Positions 51,294-61,289 of a stretch of DNA of 64,000 bases are shown here, one piece after another; the stretch's first letter is position 1; each line of letters starts with the position of its first letter. The DNA comes from an uncultured Methylophilaceae bacterium (GTDB lineage Bacteria > Pseudomonadota > Gammaproteobacteria > Burkholderiales > Methylophilaceae): contig CAIPBJ010000002.1 of NCBI GenBank assembly GCA_903863255.1, positions 1 through 64,000 on the forward strand. The letters are read 5' to 3'. The notes beneath the pieces are model-generated. The model ran no database searches. It saw nothing but the letters and a program-made list of their open reading frames with translations, and was not told where the DNA came from. The position numbers and the translations under genes were made by a program.

Positions 51294-52520
51294 ATGCGTC
51301 GAGTAGTCGTAACTGGCATGGGTGTCGTGTCGAGTCTTGGAAACAATAAGAATGAGGTATTGACAAGCCTTAGGCAAGGAAAGTCAGGCATAACCTATCA
51401 GCCTGAGTATGCTGAAAGAGGCTTGCGTTCTCAAGTTGCCGGGTCAATTAAGGATCTTCAGATTGAGGATCTGATTGACAGAAAGTTGCTGCGTTTTATG
51501 GCAAAGGGCCATGCCTATACTTGGCTAGCCATGCAAGAAGCGATCGGTGATGCAGGATTGCCTGAAAGTCTGGTATCCAATATTCGAACCGGGCTTATCG
51601 TTGGGGCAGGAGGCACATCGACTGAAAGCATGCTTGAGGCAACCAACACATTAGCAGAAAAAGGCATAAGGCGAGTCGGACCTTATATGGTCACGAAAAC
51701 AATGTCCAGCGGGATAGCTGCTTGTCTCGCAACGGGTGCGAAAATCAAGGGCGTCAATTATGGAATCAGTTCTGCTTGCTCAACCAGTGCGCATTGTATT
51801 GGGGCTGGTGTGGAGCAGATTCAATTGGGCAAACAGGATATTGTATTTGCTGGTGGCGGAGAGGAAGAACATTGGACCATGTCTTTCCTTTTTGATGCCA
51901 TGGGTGCTTTATCAAGCAAATACAATGAGACGCCAGAAAAAGCCTCTCGAACCTACGATTTAAATCGTGATGGTTTCGTGATTTCAGGCGGAGGTGGAAT
52001 ATTGGTTCTTGAAGAATATGAACATGCGCTTGCACGGAATGCAAAGATCTATGCTGAGATAGTCGGGTATGGTGCAACCTCAGATGGCTATGATATGGTG
52101 GCGCCGTCAGGAGAAGGCGCAGTGAGATGCATGCAGATGGCATTGAATGGCGTCCATGCTCCAGTTGACTATATCAATACTCATGGAACCAGTACGCCCG
52201 TTGGGGACACCAGGGAATTGGAAGCAATACGGACAGTTTTTGGAAATAGTAAAACAGCAATTGCTTCAACAAAGTCGCTTTCTGGTCATGCATTGGGAGC
52301 GGCAGGCGTTAATGAGGCAATCTATACCTTGCTTATGATGGAGAATAATTTCATAGCGGCTTCAGCGAATATTGAAAACTTGGATCCTGCTGCTGAGGGA
52401 CTCAATATTGTGCAAACACCATTGCATGATATTAAAGTGCAAACGGCCCTTTCAAACAGTTTTGGTTTCGGAGGAACAAACGCGTCCTTGGTATTCTCGA
52501 CGCAAGGCTTACATAATTGA
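51294..52520 (+). CDS. fabB: Beta-ketoacyl-ACP synthase I FabB
   Basis: FabB extends cis-3-enoyl chains made by FabA. The protein starts [16 protein letters not shown], has the catalytic Cys in [18 protein letters not shown] near residue 163, and His residues in [12 protein letters not shown] near 297 and [16 protein letters not shown] near 330, with GFGGTNASL near the end. The ATG at 51294 is 5 bases after GGGGGAUG-type spacing and gives the family start, better than TTG at 51279. Length 408. Confidence 0.95.
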   Translation: MRRVVVTGMGVVSSLGNNKNEVLTSLRQGKSGITYQPEYAERGLRSQVAGSIKDLQIEDLIDRKLLRFMAKGHAYTWLAMQEAIGDAGLPESLVSNIRTGLIVGAGGTSTESMLEATNTLAEKGIRRVGPYMVTKTMSSGIAACLATGAKIKGVNYGISSACSTSAHCIGAGVEQIQLGKQDIVFAGGGEEEHWTMSFLFDAMGALSSKYNETPEKASRTYDLNRDGFVISGGGGILVLEEYEHALARNAKIYAEIVGYGATSDGYDMVAPSGEGAVRCMQMALNGVHAPVDYINTHGTSTPVGDTRELEAIRTVFGNSKTAIASTKSLSGHALGAAGVNEAIYTLLMMENNFIAASANIENLDPAAEGLNIVQTPLHDIKVQTALSNSFGFGGTNASLVFSTQGLHN

Positions 52521-52566
52521 TCGTTTGTTTCATCTCGAGACCTGCCCGACCATAAGCCGCATCAGG

Positions 52567-52941
52567 TTAATCTTTTAATATCAGTGCGGCTGCTACAAGC
52601 CTGCCTTCGGCCATTAGGATATTGTAGGTTCGACATGCCGCATTGGTTTTCATGCATTCCACAGGAATGTTTGACGCGGTAAGAGCTGAAATGATCCGGG
52701 GATGAATGAAACGATGAATGCTGCCGGTTCCCAGAAGAACCAGTTCCGGTTTAATGATTTGAAGAGATTGAAAGCTTTGAATTTGTAACGAATCAAAATC
52801 CTTCACTTCCCAATTTTCTAATACCTCATCTGGTGTGACAATTAGATTATCAAAATACTTTTTGTTGTTTATTGCTACCCATTCTTCTGAATAGCCTGTA
52901 ATTAGTTGTTTGCCGTTAGACTGGGTTAAATGAAATTTCAT
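52567..52941 (-). CDS. Mth938-like (DUF498) domain protein
   Basis: The 124-residue protein has the Mth938/NDUFAF3-like fold, with LVLLGTGSIHRFIHPRIISA at about residues 69-88 and PVECMKTNAACRTYNILMAE at about 93-112, then RLVAAALIL. The biochemical role is unknown. It converges with fabB and is divergent from alaA, as often in betaproteobacteria. Confidence 0.85.
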   Translation of the reverse strand: MKFHLTQSNGKQLITGYSEEWVAINNKKYFDNLIVTPDEVLENWEVKDFDSLQIQSFQSLQIIKPELVLLGTGSIHRFIHPRIISALTASNIPVECMKTNAACRTYNILMAEGRLVAAALILKD

Positions 52942-53025
52942 TTTAGAGCTTGCCTTCCATCAGTTACATTGCTTCAATAGGCTTCAACAGGGTAAGATAT
53001 CACATTTTTGCGCATAGGTTTTTCT

Positions 53026-54258
53026 GTGGAGCCTTTACTAAAATCTTCTAAGCTTAATAATGTCTGTTACGACATCCGCGGACCTGTCCTGCAGCGTGCT
53101 CGGCAAATGGAAGAAGATGGTCATCGAATTATCAAGTTGAACATTGGAAACCCTGCACCATTTGGTTTCGAGGCACCTGAAGAAATACTTCAGGATGTTA
53201 TTCACAATATGGATCAGGCATCTGGTTATACCGACTCTAAAGGCTTGTTTGCTGCTCGTAAAGCGATCATGCATTACACCCAGCAGAAAAAAATAGCTGG
53301 TGTGACTATCGATGACATTATTATCGGCAATGGTGTTTCAGAGCTGATCGTAATGGCTATGCAAGGGCTGCTTAATAATGGAGACCAGGTTCTGGTTCCT
53401 ATGCCAGATTACCCATTATGGACAGCTGCCGTCACTCTGGCTGGAGGATCGGCAAGACATTATATGTGTGATGAGGAATCGGGATGGCTGCCTGATTTGA
53501 AAGACATCGAATCAAAAATAAATGCAAATACTCGCGGGATAGTTATTATCAATCCCAATAATCCAACAGGCGCACTTTATCCGAATGAGATTTTGCAGGG
53601 TATCATTGAAATTGCACGTCATCATCACCTGGTTATATTCGCTGATGAGATATATGACAAAGTCCTCTATGACGGCAATGTCCATACTTCGATTGCCTCA
53701 CTTGCAGATGATGTTTTATTTGTTACATTCAACGGATTATCAAAGAATTATCGCACATGCGGGTATCGGTCTGGTTGGCTTGTCGTTTCAGGAGAGAAAC
53801 GGCATGCAAGGGACTATATAGAAGGTTTAAATATGCTAGCGTCAATGCGGTTATGTGCGAATGTGCCAGGACAATTGGCAATTCAAACTGCATTGGGAGG
53901 ATATCAAAGCATAAATGATCTTGTAGCTCCTTCCGGTCGACTGTGTAAACAACGCGATCTGGCTTACGACATGTTGATGTCTATCCCTGGGGTCAGTTGT
54001 TATAAACCCGCGGCTGCAATGTATTTATTTCCAAAATTGGATCCTAAAATTTATCCAATTGATGATGATCAGCAGTTTATATTGGATTTGTTGCTGGAAG
54101 AGAAAGTATTGTTGGTACAAGGAAGTGGGTTCAATTGGAAGAAACCAGATCATTTCAGGGTGGTATTTCTTCCTAATGTCGATGATCTTAATGAAGCAAT
54201 GAAAAGGATCTCGCGCTTTTTAGAACAATATCGTAAGCGCCATGGAGCAAGAATTTAG
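53026..54258 (+). CDS. alaA: Alanine-forming aminotransferase AlaA type
   Basis: The class I PLP enzyme makes alanine from pyruvate and glutamate. The start EPLLKSSKLNNVCYDIRGPV is nearly the E. coli AlaA start; further motifs are IIKLNIGNPAPFGFEAPEEI near residue 35, IVIINPNNPTGALYP near 171, the PLP Lys in FNGLSKNYRTCGYRSGW near 237, and FRVVFLPN near 386. A GTG at 53026 gives the best start (410 residues). hom and thrC follow, so the region gathers aspartate/alanine-family amino-acid genes. Confidence 0.9.
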   Translation: MEPLLKSSKLNNVCYDIRGPVLQRARQMEEDGHRIIKLNIGNPAPFGFEAPEEILQDVIHNMDQASGYTDSKGLFAARKAIMHYTQQKKIAGVTIDDIIIGNGVSELIVMAMQGLLNNGDQVLVPMPDYPLWTAAVTLAGGSARHYMCDEESGWLPDLKDIESKINANTRGIVIINPNNPTGALYPNEILQGIIEIARHHHLVIFADEIYDKVLYDGNVHTSIASLADDVLFVTFNGLSKNYRTCGYRSGWLVVSGEKRHARDYIEGLNMLASMRLCANVPGQLAIQTALGGYQSINDLVAPSGRLCKQRDLAYDMLMSIPGVSCYKPAAAMYLFPKLDPKIYPIDDDQQFILDLLLEEKVLLVQGSGFNWKKPDHFRVVFLPNVDDLNEAMKRISRFLEQYRKRHGARI

Positions 54259-54381
54259 AATCCAATAGAATTCATATCGTTGTCTAAACTTACAACTGTG
54301 GTTTAGGCATTGATTGCCGGGTGACAAAATTATCAATCCCAATAGGTTGGGAATAAATTCAGAATGAAAGTTTAATCAAGA

Positions 54382-55695
54382 ATGAAACCTTTGAAAGTAG
54401 GATTGTTAGGTATAGGTACAGTCGGAGGAGGAACGTTCTCCGTTCTTCTTCGCAACAAACAAGAAATATTTCGACGTACTGGCCGTGAAATTGAAATAGT
54501 AAGAGTTGCTGACCGTGATCTGGTAAGAGCAAATGAAGTTACGCAAGGAAAAGTGGAGGTGACTGATGATCCGTTTTCATTGGTAAAAGACCCTAACATC
54601 GATGTTATCGTCGAACTTATTGGAGGTACTTCACTTGCAAGGGAACTGGTTATCAAAGCGATAGAGAATGGTAAACATGTCGTTACAGCCAATAAGGCAT
54701 TAATAGCACTTCATGGTAATGAGATATTTGCAATGGCAGAATCAAAGGGTGTCATCGTTGCTTTTGAGGCAGCCGTCGCAGGTGGGATACCAATTATTAA
54801 GGCTCTTCGTGAAGGGTTGGTGGCGAATAGGATCGAATGGATTGCCGGAATTATCAATGGTACGACGAACTTTATTCTAAGTGAGATGCTTGAAAAGAGC
54901 CTGACCTTCAACGAGGTCCTTAAAGAAGCGCAGCGTCTTGGTTATGCAGAGTCAGACCCGACTTTTGACGTAGAGGGCATTGACGCTGCACATAAGCTCA
55001 TGATTATGTCTGCAATAGCATTCGGAATTCCTATGCAGTTTGATAAGGTTTATACAGAAGGCATTACAAAACTGGCAAGTAAAGACATTATGTATGCAGT
55101 GGAATTGGGATACAGAGTTAAGCTTTTAGGAATTGCAAAGCGAACCAATGATGGGGTTGAGTTAAGGGTTCACCCCACGCTTATTCCTCAAAAAAGGCTG
55201 GTGGCAAACGTAAACGGAGCGATGAATGCTGTCGTTGTAAAGGGTGATGCAGTGGGCCCAACGTTATACTACGGCGCTGGAGCCGGAGCAGAGCCTACTG
55301 CAAGTGCAGTAATTGCAGATCTGGTTGATGTGGCAAGAATGCAATTTGCTTCCTTTGAGCAGCGTGTTCCTTATTTGGCTTTTCAAAATAATCAAATTTC
55401 TAATTTACCCATACTTCCAATAGAGGAAATTCAGAGTGCATATTATCTTCGTATGCGTGTGCTTGATAAACCAGGTGTCTTAGCCGAAATCACAAAGATA
55501 TTTGCGTTAAGGCAAATATCTATCGATGCCATGATTCAAAGAGAGCCTCAGGAAAACGAAGATGAGGCTGATATTGTTTTCCTTACCCACATCACTCAAG
55601 AAGGAAATATGAATGCTGCAATTGCAGAAATTGAATCCTTGTCTGCAATTGATGGTCGAGTAACCAAGATTCGTATGGAAGAACTTAGTAAATAG
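54382..55695 (+). CDS. hom: Homoserine dehydrogenase Hom
   Basis: Hom reduces aspartate semialdehyde to homoserine. The Rossmann domain opens LGIGTVGGGTFSVLLRN, followed by TANKALIALHGNEIF near 104, AGIINGTTNFILSEM near 155 and the catalytic AESDPTFDVEGIDAAHK region near 190. A C-terminal ACT domain at about 350-425 (YYLRMRVLDKPGVLAEITKI) suggests feedback control by threonine. 437 residues; thrC starts 15 bases later. Confidence 0.96.
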   Translation: MKPLKVGLLGIGTVGGGTFSVLLRNKQEIFRRTGREIEIVRVADRDLVRANEVTQGKVEVTDDPFSLVKDPNIDVIVELIGGTSLARELVIKAIENGKHVVTANKALIALHGNEIFAMAESKGVIVAFEAAVAGGIPIIKALREGLVANRIEWIAGIINGTTNFILSEMLEKSLTFNEVLKEAQRLGYAESDPTFDVEGIDAAHKLMIMSAIAFGIPMQFDKVYTEGITKLASKDIMYAVELGYRVKLLGIAKRTNDGVELRVHPTLIPQKRLVANVNGAMNAVVVKGDAVGPTLYYGAGAGAEPTASAVIADLVDVARMQFASFEQRVPYLAFQNNQISNLPILPIEEIQSAYYLRMRVLDKPGVLAEITKIFALRQISIDAMIQREPQENEDEADIVFLTHITQEGNMNAAIAEIESLSAIDGRVTKIRMEELSK

Positions 55696-55710
55696 AAGAA
55701 CTGAATAACT

Positions 55711-57141
55711 ATGAAATATATAAGTACACGTGGGCAATCGCCTAAACTTGATTTTAGTGAAATACTTTTGGGTGGGTTAGCTCCAGACGGGGGCTTGTAT
55801 ATTCCTGAAATTTACCCCAAATTCTCAGATAATGATCTTAATCTGATGCGCGGTATGAGCTATCCCAAGCTGGCATTTTATATCCTAAGTCGGCTTGTTG
55901 ATGATATCCCGAGTAAGGATCTGGAACGATTAATTGATAAAACTTATCGACCTGAAGTTTATGGTTTTGTCCGGTCAGGACAGGACGCCGGCGATATTAC
56001 CCCAATTCTAAAATTAGAAGACAATCTTTATCTTCTCTCGCTCTCAAATGGCCCTACGCTCGCCTTTAAAGATATTGCAATGCAGTTGCTTGGTAATTTA
56101 TTTGAGTATGTTCTTGATGAAAAGGGGCAGACGACTAATATACTTGGCGCGACATCTGGAGACACGGGTTCTGCCGCTGAGTATGCAATGCGCGGTAAAA
56201 AGGGAATCAGGGTATTCATGCTCTCACCATTTGAAAAAATGAGCCGATTCCAAACAGCACAAATGTTTAGTTTACAGGACGATAATATTTTTAATATCGC
56301 GGTAAAAGGTGTATTTGATGATGCTCAGGATATCGTTAAAGCCGTTTCCAACGATCATCAATTCAAGTCACATTATAAAATTGGGGCTGTGAACTCAATA
56401 AACTGGGCAAGGATAGCTGCACAAATCGTATATTATTTTAAAGGGTATTTTGCTGTCACTTCTAAAAATAACGAAAAAGTAAGTTTTACCGTTCCCTCCG
56501 GTAATTTCGGAAACGTATGCGCCGGGCATATCGCTAAAATGATGGGTTTGCCAATCCATAAGCTAGTAGTGGCCACCAATGAAAATGATGTGCTAGACGA
56601 ATTTTTTAAAACGGGTGTGTACCGTCCTCGCGGATCGATCAATACGCATCATACATCCAGTCCTTCTATGGATATAAGCAAAGCCTCAAATTTTGAACGA
56701 TTTGTATTTGACCTGGTTGGAAGGGATGCCGAAAAAGTTCGTGAGTTGTGGAAAAAAGTGGATAGCGGCGGCAGTTTTGATTTGAAAAGTGAAGGTTACT
56801 TTGATGATGTTAAAAAATTTGGATTCGTTTCAGGTAGCAGTAATCACGTAAATAGAATGCAAACTATTCGTGATGTTCAATTAAAATATGATGTAGTGAT
56901 TGATACGCATACTGCAGATGGATTTAAGGTCGCGCTTGAGAATTTAGATCCGGGAGTTCCAATGGTGGTTCTTGAAACAGCACTTCCCGCAAAGTTCGAA
57001 GATGCAATCATCGAGTCGTTGGGATATCCGCCAGAAAGACCTGCAAGCCTTATGGGCATCGAGAAACTCCCTCAACGGTATAATGTTTTTGATGCTGACG
57101 TTAATATTATAAAAAAATTCATCGAAGAGAATGTTTCATGA
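55711..57141 (+). CDS. thrC: Threonine synthase ThrC
   Basis: ThrC converts O-phosphohomoserine to threonine. It starts [19 protein letters not shown], has the PLP Lys in [16 protein letters not shown] near residue 119, the phosphate loop [16 protein letters not shown] near 147, and [20 protein letters not shown] near 265. At 476 residues it is the long bacterial type. The stop overlaps the thyA start (ATGA). Confidence 0.96.
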   Translation: MKYISTRGQSPKLDFSEILLGGLAPDGGLYIPEIYPKFSDNDLNLMRGMSYPKLAFYILSRLVDDIPSKDLERLIDKTYRPEVYGFVRSGQDAGDITPILKLEDNLYLLSLSNGPTLAFKDIAMQLLGNLFEYVLDEKGQTTNILGATSGDTGSAAEYAMRGKKGIRVFMLSPFEKMSRFQTAQMFSLQDDNIFNIAVKGVFDDAQDIVKAVSNDHQFKSHYKIGAVNSINWARIAAQIVYYFKGYFAVTSKNNEKVSFTVPSGNFGNVCAGHIAKMMGLPIHKLVVATNENDVLDEFFKTGVYRPRGSINTHHTSSPSMDISKASNFERFVFDLVGRDAEKVRELWKKVDSGGSFDLKSEGYFDDVKKFGFVSGSSNHVNRMQTIRDVQLKYDVVIDTHTADGFKVALENLDPGVPMVVLETALPAKFEDAIIESLGYPPERPASLMGIEKLPQRYNVFDADVNIIKKFIEENVS

Positions 57142-57932
57142 AGCAATATCATGACTTAATGTCTCATGTTCTAGAAAATGGGGATATAAAGGAAGATAGA
57201 ACTGGGACAGGTACAAAATCGGTTTTTGGATACCAGATGCGATTTAATCTATCTCATGGGTTCCCTTTGCTTACAACAAAGAAAGTTCATCTTAAATCGA
57301 TAATCCACGAACTTTTATGGTTCTTAAAGGGGAGTACCAATATAAAATACCTTAAGGACAATGGAGTTAGCATCTGGGATGAGTGGGCAGATCAGGATGG
57401 CAATTTGGGTCCGGTTTATGGATATCAATGGCGGAATTGGCCAAAACCTGATGGAACGCATATTGATCAGATTGCTGGAGTGGTTGAAACGCTAAAGAAC
57501 AATCCTGATTCTCGTCGCATTATTGTTTCTGCATGGAATGTTGCAGATATCGAGCAAATGAAACTGCCACCATGCCATGCTTTTTTTCAGTTCTACGTGG
57601 CTAATGGAAAATTGAGTTGTCAGTTATACCAAAGAAGTGCGGACATATTTCTAGGCGTCCCTTTTAATATTGCATCTTATTCACTGTTGACCATGATGAT
57701 GGCTCAGGTGTGTGACCTCGAGGTTGGGGATTTTGTTCATACTTTGGGGGATGCGCACATATATTCTAATCACATTGAACAAGTAAAAGAGCAGCTCAGC
57801 CGCTCCCCGAGACCTTTGCCTAAAATGATTTTAAATCCTGATGTAAAGAATATATTCGATTTTAAATTCGAGGATTTCATTTTGGAGAACTATGATCCTT
57901 ACCCCCCCATTAAAGCTTCAGTGGCTGTATGA
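57138..57932 (+). CDS. thyA: Thymidylate synthase ThyA
   Basis: ThyA methylates dUMP using methylene-tetrahydrofolate. The 264 residues match E. coli ThyA. Motifs: [19 protein letters not shown] near residue 20, [11 protein letters not shown] near 93, the catalytic Cys in [12 protein letters not shown] near 146, [17 protein letters not shown] near 165 and the end in IKASVAV. It is coupled to thrC. folA lies 4.9 kb away. Confidence 0.98.
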   Translation: MKQYHDLMSHVLENGDIKEDRTGTGTKSVFGYQMRFNLSHGFPLLTTKKVHLKSIIHELLWFLKGSTNIKYLKDNGVSIWDEWADQDGNLGPVYGYQWRNWPKPDGTHIDQIAGVVETLKNNPDSRRIIVSAWNVADIEQMKLPPCHAFFQFYVANGKLSCQLYQRSADIFLGVPFNIASYSLLTMMMAQVCDLEVGDFVHTLGDAHIYSNHIEQVKEQLSRSPRPLPKMILNPDVKNIFDFKFEDFILENYDPYPPIKASVAV

Positions 57933-57947
57933 CTTTCAATAAAAGAA

Positions 57948-57975
57948 CGCGCTACCTCGGGGAAAGAATAGCGCG
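57948..57975 (-). terminator. Terminator between thyA and the minus-strand envelope operon
   Basis: CGCGCTA at 57948-57954 pairs with TAGCGCG at 57969-57975. On the minus strand the stem is followed by TTCTTTTATTG, a fair T-tract, so it best serves the minus-strand genes ending at 58015. It may also stop readthrough from thyA. Confidence 0.65.
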
Positions 57976-58014
57976 CTAAAAGGAGATAGGGCTTTACCTT
58001 GGCTTGATGTTAAA

Positions 58015-58578
58015 TCAGGCCTGAATCAGTTGGCCACTTTTTAGTTTTACTTGTTCGCCAACTTGATGAGTTGGCGGATAGTATTGCGTGATCGTTCTGT
58101 AATTCCCATTTTTCATAAGAACATTAATGACGTAAGCTGTTGTAGCACTCATGTCTTTACCATCACTTCCATTTATCCCAAAGGCAGCCATCAGGAAGTT
58201 TCTATTTTTATTATGAAAACTGTCTAAACTTGCCGGTTCTGCGTCAAGTGTTACTTTTTTGATGGAAATAATCTGACCACAGTTATTACAGGCACCGTGG
58301 TTGTTTTTTTTGATTGGATCTTCATTTCCAAACGTCGCTGAATCTTCTTCACCTCGCAAAGTCGGCTTGTCGATGAAGTTGCCTGTTGATTGATCTGGAA
58401 TGTTTTGCATCACATTTTGTTGATCATAGTGTTCCGAGTTAGTGGTAGGAATTAAACCAGTTATCGCCGCGCTTCCTATAATGCTGAAAATAGTTAAACC
58501 GGTAGCAGCGATTAAAACCATAGGGTGCGTTTTTCTAGTTTGAGCGGAACTTGAATGGGGATTGAGTTGAGGTGCCAT
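58015..58578 (-). CDS. Envelope protein with SlyB/glycine-zipper-type C-terminal domain
   Basis: The 187-residue protein has an N-terminal membrane helix at about residues 20-42 (MVLIAATGLTIFSIIGSAAI) and a low-complexity linker. It then has ACNNCGQIISIKKV near residue 97 and a final YVINVLMKNGNYRTITQ domain ending VGEQVKLKSGQLI, a layout I know from glycine-zipper outer-membrane proteins, where CxxCG precedes the zipper. The glycine zipper itself is missing. It starts 3 bases after the EF-hand/BON gene and so is in the GlrR-linked operon. Confidence 0.55.
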   Translation of the reverse strand: MAPQLNPHSSSAQTRKTHPMVLIAATGLTIFSIIGSAAITGLIPTTNSEHYDQQNVMQNIPDQSTGNFIDKPTLRGEEDSATFGNEDPIKKNNHGACNNCGQIISIKKVTLDAEPASLDSFHNKNRNFLMAAFGINGSDGKDMSATTAYVINVLMKNGNYRTITQYYPPTHQVGEQVKLKSGQLIQA

Positions 58579-58581
58579 CTG

Positions 58582-59115
58582 TTATCCTTTTACAACCAAT
58601 GCGTTTTTGATGGATTGAACATCAGAGAACGTTGAGGTGATCTCGAGTGCAAGTCGTGATTGATCTTCCGATTCTACAAAACCACTAAGTATGACAAGGC
58701 CTCGATGAGTCTCAACACTAATTTCCAAGGCTTCAATACCAATTTCCCTGATTAACTCTGTTTTTACTTTCGCTGTTAACAGGCTGTCATTTAAGACACC
58801 TAATAAGTTATTTTGATCATCTTTATTTTTAAACTTATAGTATTCATCATAAGTTAGAAAACCGTTATTATCCGTATCAGCAAGGGTAAAGTTCTTGTTT
58901 AGTTGAGCATCAACCTCGGACTCCGATCTTGAAATCTTTTTGTCTTGATTGGAATCGAGTTTATTGAATTGTATTTCCAGGGGAGAGTTTTCAATGGTAT
59001 CTTGCTCACCAAACGCGACCGCGTGAATACTTAGACAGATAACCGTTACTGCAAAGAATGTGACCATTCCGTGTTTTTGTAAAAAAGTTTCTTCTCTAAA
59101 AAAATTCTTTTTCAT
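58582..59115 (-). CDS. Periplasmic EF-hand plus BON-domain protein
   Basis: A membrane or signal segment at about residues 17-36 (ending HAVAFG) is followed by two EF-hand loops, DSNQDKKISRSE at 54-65 and DTDNNGFLTYDE at 80-91, and a BON domain at about 110-177 (LLTAKVKTELIREIGI; GLVILSGFVESEDQ). BON domains occur in OsmY-type periplasmic stress proteins. The EF/BON fusion suggests calcium-linked envelope stress protection (inference). It is preceded by a sigma-54 promoter and GlrR-type sites. Confidence 0.8.
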   Translation of the reverse strand: MKKNFFREETFLQKHGMVTFFAVTVICLSIHAVAFGEQDTIENSPLEIQFNKLDSNQDKKISRSESEVDAQLNKNFTLADTDNNGFLTYDEYYKFKNKDDQNNLLGVLNDSLLTAKVKTELIREIGIEALEISVETHRGLVILSGFVESEDQSRLALEITSTFSDVQSIKNALVVKG

Positions 59116-59150
59116 TTTGACCTCACCTGATTAATACTCACTACTATTAC

Positions 59151-59166
59151 AGCAAGAGGTGTGCCA
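59151..59166 (-). promoter_or_regulatory. Sigma-54 promoter of the EF-hand/BON operon
   Basis: On the minus strand the sequence reads TGGCAC-A-CCTC-TTGC-T, a full match to the RpoN consensus TGGCACR-N4-TTGCW, with the GG and GC spaced at -24 and -12. Transcription would start near 59140, about 25 bases before the ATG at 59115. GlrR, a sigma-54 activator, is encoded directly upstream. Confidence 0.88.
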
Positions 59167-59230
59167 CTATAAAAAATCTATAAAAATCATATAGATATGG
59201 AGATTTAGTTAAGAGGTGGGGTTCCACAAG

Positions 59231-59248
59231 TGTCTCCAAATAGAGACG
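59231..59248. promoter_or_regulatory. GlrR-type binding site, promoter-proximal
   Basis: TGTC at 59231-59234 and GACG at 59245-59248 flank 10 bases (TCCAAATAGA). E. coli GlrR sites at glmY have the form TGTC-N10-GACA; this one has a single mismatch. It lies about 100 bases upstream of the predicted start of transcription, a normal enhancer distance. Confidence 0.75.
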
Positions 59249-59295
59249 CAATTCTAGTCGTTCGAGATAACTATATGAAAAATAAGGATAATGTA

Positions 59296-59313
59296 TGTCT
59301 CCAAATGAAGACG
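59296..59313. promoter_or_regulatory. GlrR-type binding site, promoter-distal
   Basis: TGTC at 59296-59299 and GACG at 59310-59313 flank TCCAAATGAA. The first 11 bases (TGTCTCCAAAT) are identical to the other site. The two centres are 65 bases apart, close to six helical turns. It abuts the glrR stop codon. Confidence 0.75.
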
Positions 59314-60708
59314 TCAGGTGGCAGGGTTGTCGTCTTTGAATAACGCGGGTGTCAATTGGTGACGTTGAAGGAGTTTGTAAAACTCGGTACGATTTCTCTG
59401 TGCCAGTCTTGATGCCTGAGTCACGCTTCCGTTGGTCGCTTTTAATAGTTTTATCAGGTAATCACGTTCAAAGTCTTTTCTGGCAGTTTCAAAAGGAATG
59501 ATTCCTCCAATATCATCTTGTAAGGCTTTTTGGACAAGATAAGCCGGTACAAGACTGGTAGTTGAGAGCACTATAGTCTGTTCAACGATGTTTTGTAACT
59601 GCCTGACATTGCCAGGCCAAGGTGCTGATATCAGCAATTCAAGCGCATCAGGGGCAAATCCATTAATCCTTTTATTGTACTTTTTGCTAAGACCAAGTAA
59701 AAAACTGTTTGCCAGCAACTGGATGTCTTCTCGTCGATTCGCTAAGGAAGGTATTTCGAGACCAACTACATTTATTCTGTAATACAAGTCTTCTCTAAAA
59801 CGGCCAGATTTCATCTCAGAAGCCAGATTACGGTGGGTCGCTGATATGACTCTTACATCAATTGGAATACTGGAATTACTCCCAACTGGTCTGATTTCTC
59901 GCTCTTGAAGTGCTCTTAACAATTTAACCTGAAGGGCTAAAGGCATATCTCCGATTTCATCAAGAAAAATTGTCCCTCCTTGAGCACTCTGAAACAATCC
60001 CTTATGGTCTCTTATGGCACCTGTAAACGACCCTTTGCTGTGACCAAATAGTTCGGATTCTAGAAGCGCTTCTGGAATGGCGCCGCAATTTATAGCAATA
60101 AAGGGTTTGTTTTGTCTTGGGCTTGCTTTATGAATTGCCTTTGCTAACAATTCCTTACCCGATCCACTTTCACCTTGAATGAATACACTGGCATCTGAAA
60201 TAGCCATTAATTTTGCTTGGCCTAGCAAATTTTCCATTTGTGGACTGCGAGTAATAATGTCTTCACGCCAAGATTCGTTCTCTAACGAGTTATCTATTTT
60301 ATTTAATGGATTCCCTGCACCAAGCCTAATCGCTGCTTCGACCTGTTGAAGTAGGGATTTGCTGTCAAAGGGTTTTGTTAAGAAACCGAAAACACCTCGC
60401 TGAGTGGCTTCGACGGCCTCTGGAATGGACCCATGAGCGGTAAGCATGATGACTGGCAGGGCTGGGTCATTTTTATGGATAGCATCAAATAATTGCATGC
60501 CATCCATCTTTGGCATTCTCAAGTCACAAATTACCAATGATGGGCGGTTAATGGACAGTTGAGCCAGGGCTTCTTCCCCGCATCCTGCACTGCTAATGAG
60601 ATAACCTGCTGAGCTTAGGCGTATCCCAAGTAATTTAAGTATGTCTGGATCATCGTCAACAATTAAAATCCTTGATGTTGAAGTTTGGCGAATCGCATTA
60701 TCAGTCAT
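59314..60708 (-). CDS. glrR: Sigma-54-dependent response regulator GlrR (QseF)
   Basis: The 464-residue protein has a receiver domain with acidic pair VDDD, phospho-acceptor D62 in VICDLRMPKMDG, an AAA+ domain with Walker A GESGSGKELLAKAIH near 179, the sigma-54 contact loop in GSFTGAIRD near 231, Walker B GGTIFLDEIGDMP near 250, and a Fis-type helix-turn-helix at the end (GSVTQASRLAQRNRTEFYKL). In enterobacteria GlrR activates glmY and rpoE with sigma-54. It overlaps the qseG-like gene by 4 bases. Confidence 0.93.
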   Translation of the reverse strand: MTDNAIRQTSTSRILIVDDDPDILKLLGIRLSSAGYLISSAGCGEEALAQLSINRPSLVICDLRMPKMDGMQLFDAIHKNDPALPVIMLTAHGSIPEAVEATQRGVFGFLTKPFDSKSLLQQVEAAIRLGAGNPLNKIDNSLENESWREDIITRSPQMENLLGQAKLMAISDASVFIQGESGSGKELLAKAIHKASPRQNKPFIAINCGAIPEALLESELFGHSKGSFTGAIRDHKGLFQSAQGGTIFLDEIGDMPLALQVKLLRALQEREIRPVGSNSSIPIDVRVISATHRNLASEMKSGRFREDLYYRINVVGLEIPSLANRREDIQLLANSFLLGLSKKYNKRINGFAPDALELLISAPWPGNVRQLQNIVEQTIVLSTTSLVPAYLVQKALQDDIGGIIPFETARKDFERDYLIKLLKATNGSVTQASRLAQRNRTEFYKLLQRHQLTPALFKDDNPAT

Positions 60709-61289
60709 TTATGAATTCCACGATCTACCATGTTTTTCTCAATTTCTTTCAGGTCATCCAATTTTTGCTGCAGGGCATTTGCCCTTTGCTGAGCCTCATT
60801 GACCTTGACTTGAAGCGTTTCCAATTTCGAACTATAACCGTCAGCTCGTTTTTGCTCATCGCGCGATTTTTGGAGATATCGATTTGTGTCCGATATATAA
60901 TCCCTGACGATTGTTGCTAACATCCTGTATTCATTATCAATTGATTTTTCTTTAAGTAAATCTTCCAAAAGGACTTGTGCTTTTATAGGATCGCGCACCC
61001 TACTTTCAGGCAATCCATACAATAGAGCGATTTTCATACGAATGTCGATAGCCTGGGTGTTCCTTGATAGAGACTGGGTCAGATCGTTCAGTTCCTTTTT
61101 TTGTTGATCAACGGATTCATTCGTAATGTCATTTGAGAACTCTAGAATGGATAAAGGTTTTTGCTGAACTATTTCAACTGGATGCACATCAACATTTTTT
61201 TGAGGAGTGTTCATTGCACAAGAAGTTAGTGCAAGAATAACGAATGAGGCAAGAAATAGGGGTGTCCAATTGAGTTTGAGTCGGGTCAT
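60705..61289 (-). CDS. QseG-like lipoprotein
   Basis: The lipoprotein signal ends in ILALTSCAMN (lipidated Cys at about residue 24). A helical region follows and a coiled coil lies at about residues 145-192 (LETLQVKVNEAQQRANALQQ). The protein sits between glrK and glrR, overlapping both by 4 bases, exactly as qseG does in enterobacteria, where it contacts the kinase. The assignment rests on position and layout; sequence identity is not visible by eye. Confidence 0.75.
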   Translation of the reverse strand: MTRLKLNWTPLFLASFVILALTSCAMNTPQKNVDVHPVEIVQQKPLSILEFSNDITNESVDQQKKELNDLTQSLSRNTQAIDIRMKIALLYGLPESRVRDPIKAQVLLEDLLKEKSIDNEYRMLATIVRDYISDTNRYLQKSRDEQKRADGYSSKLETLQVKVNEAQQRANALQQKLDDLKEIEKNMVDRGIHK

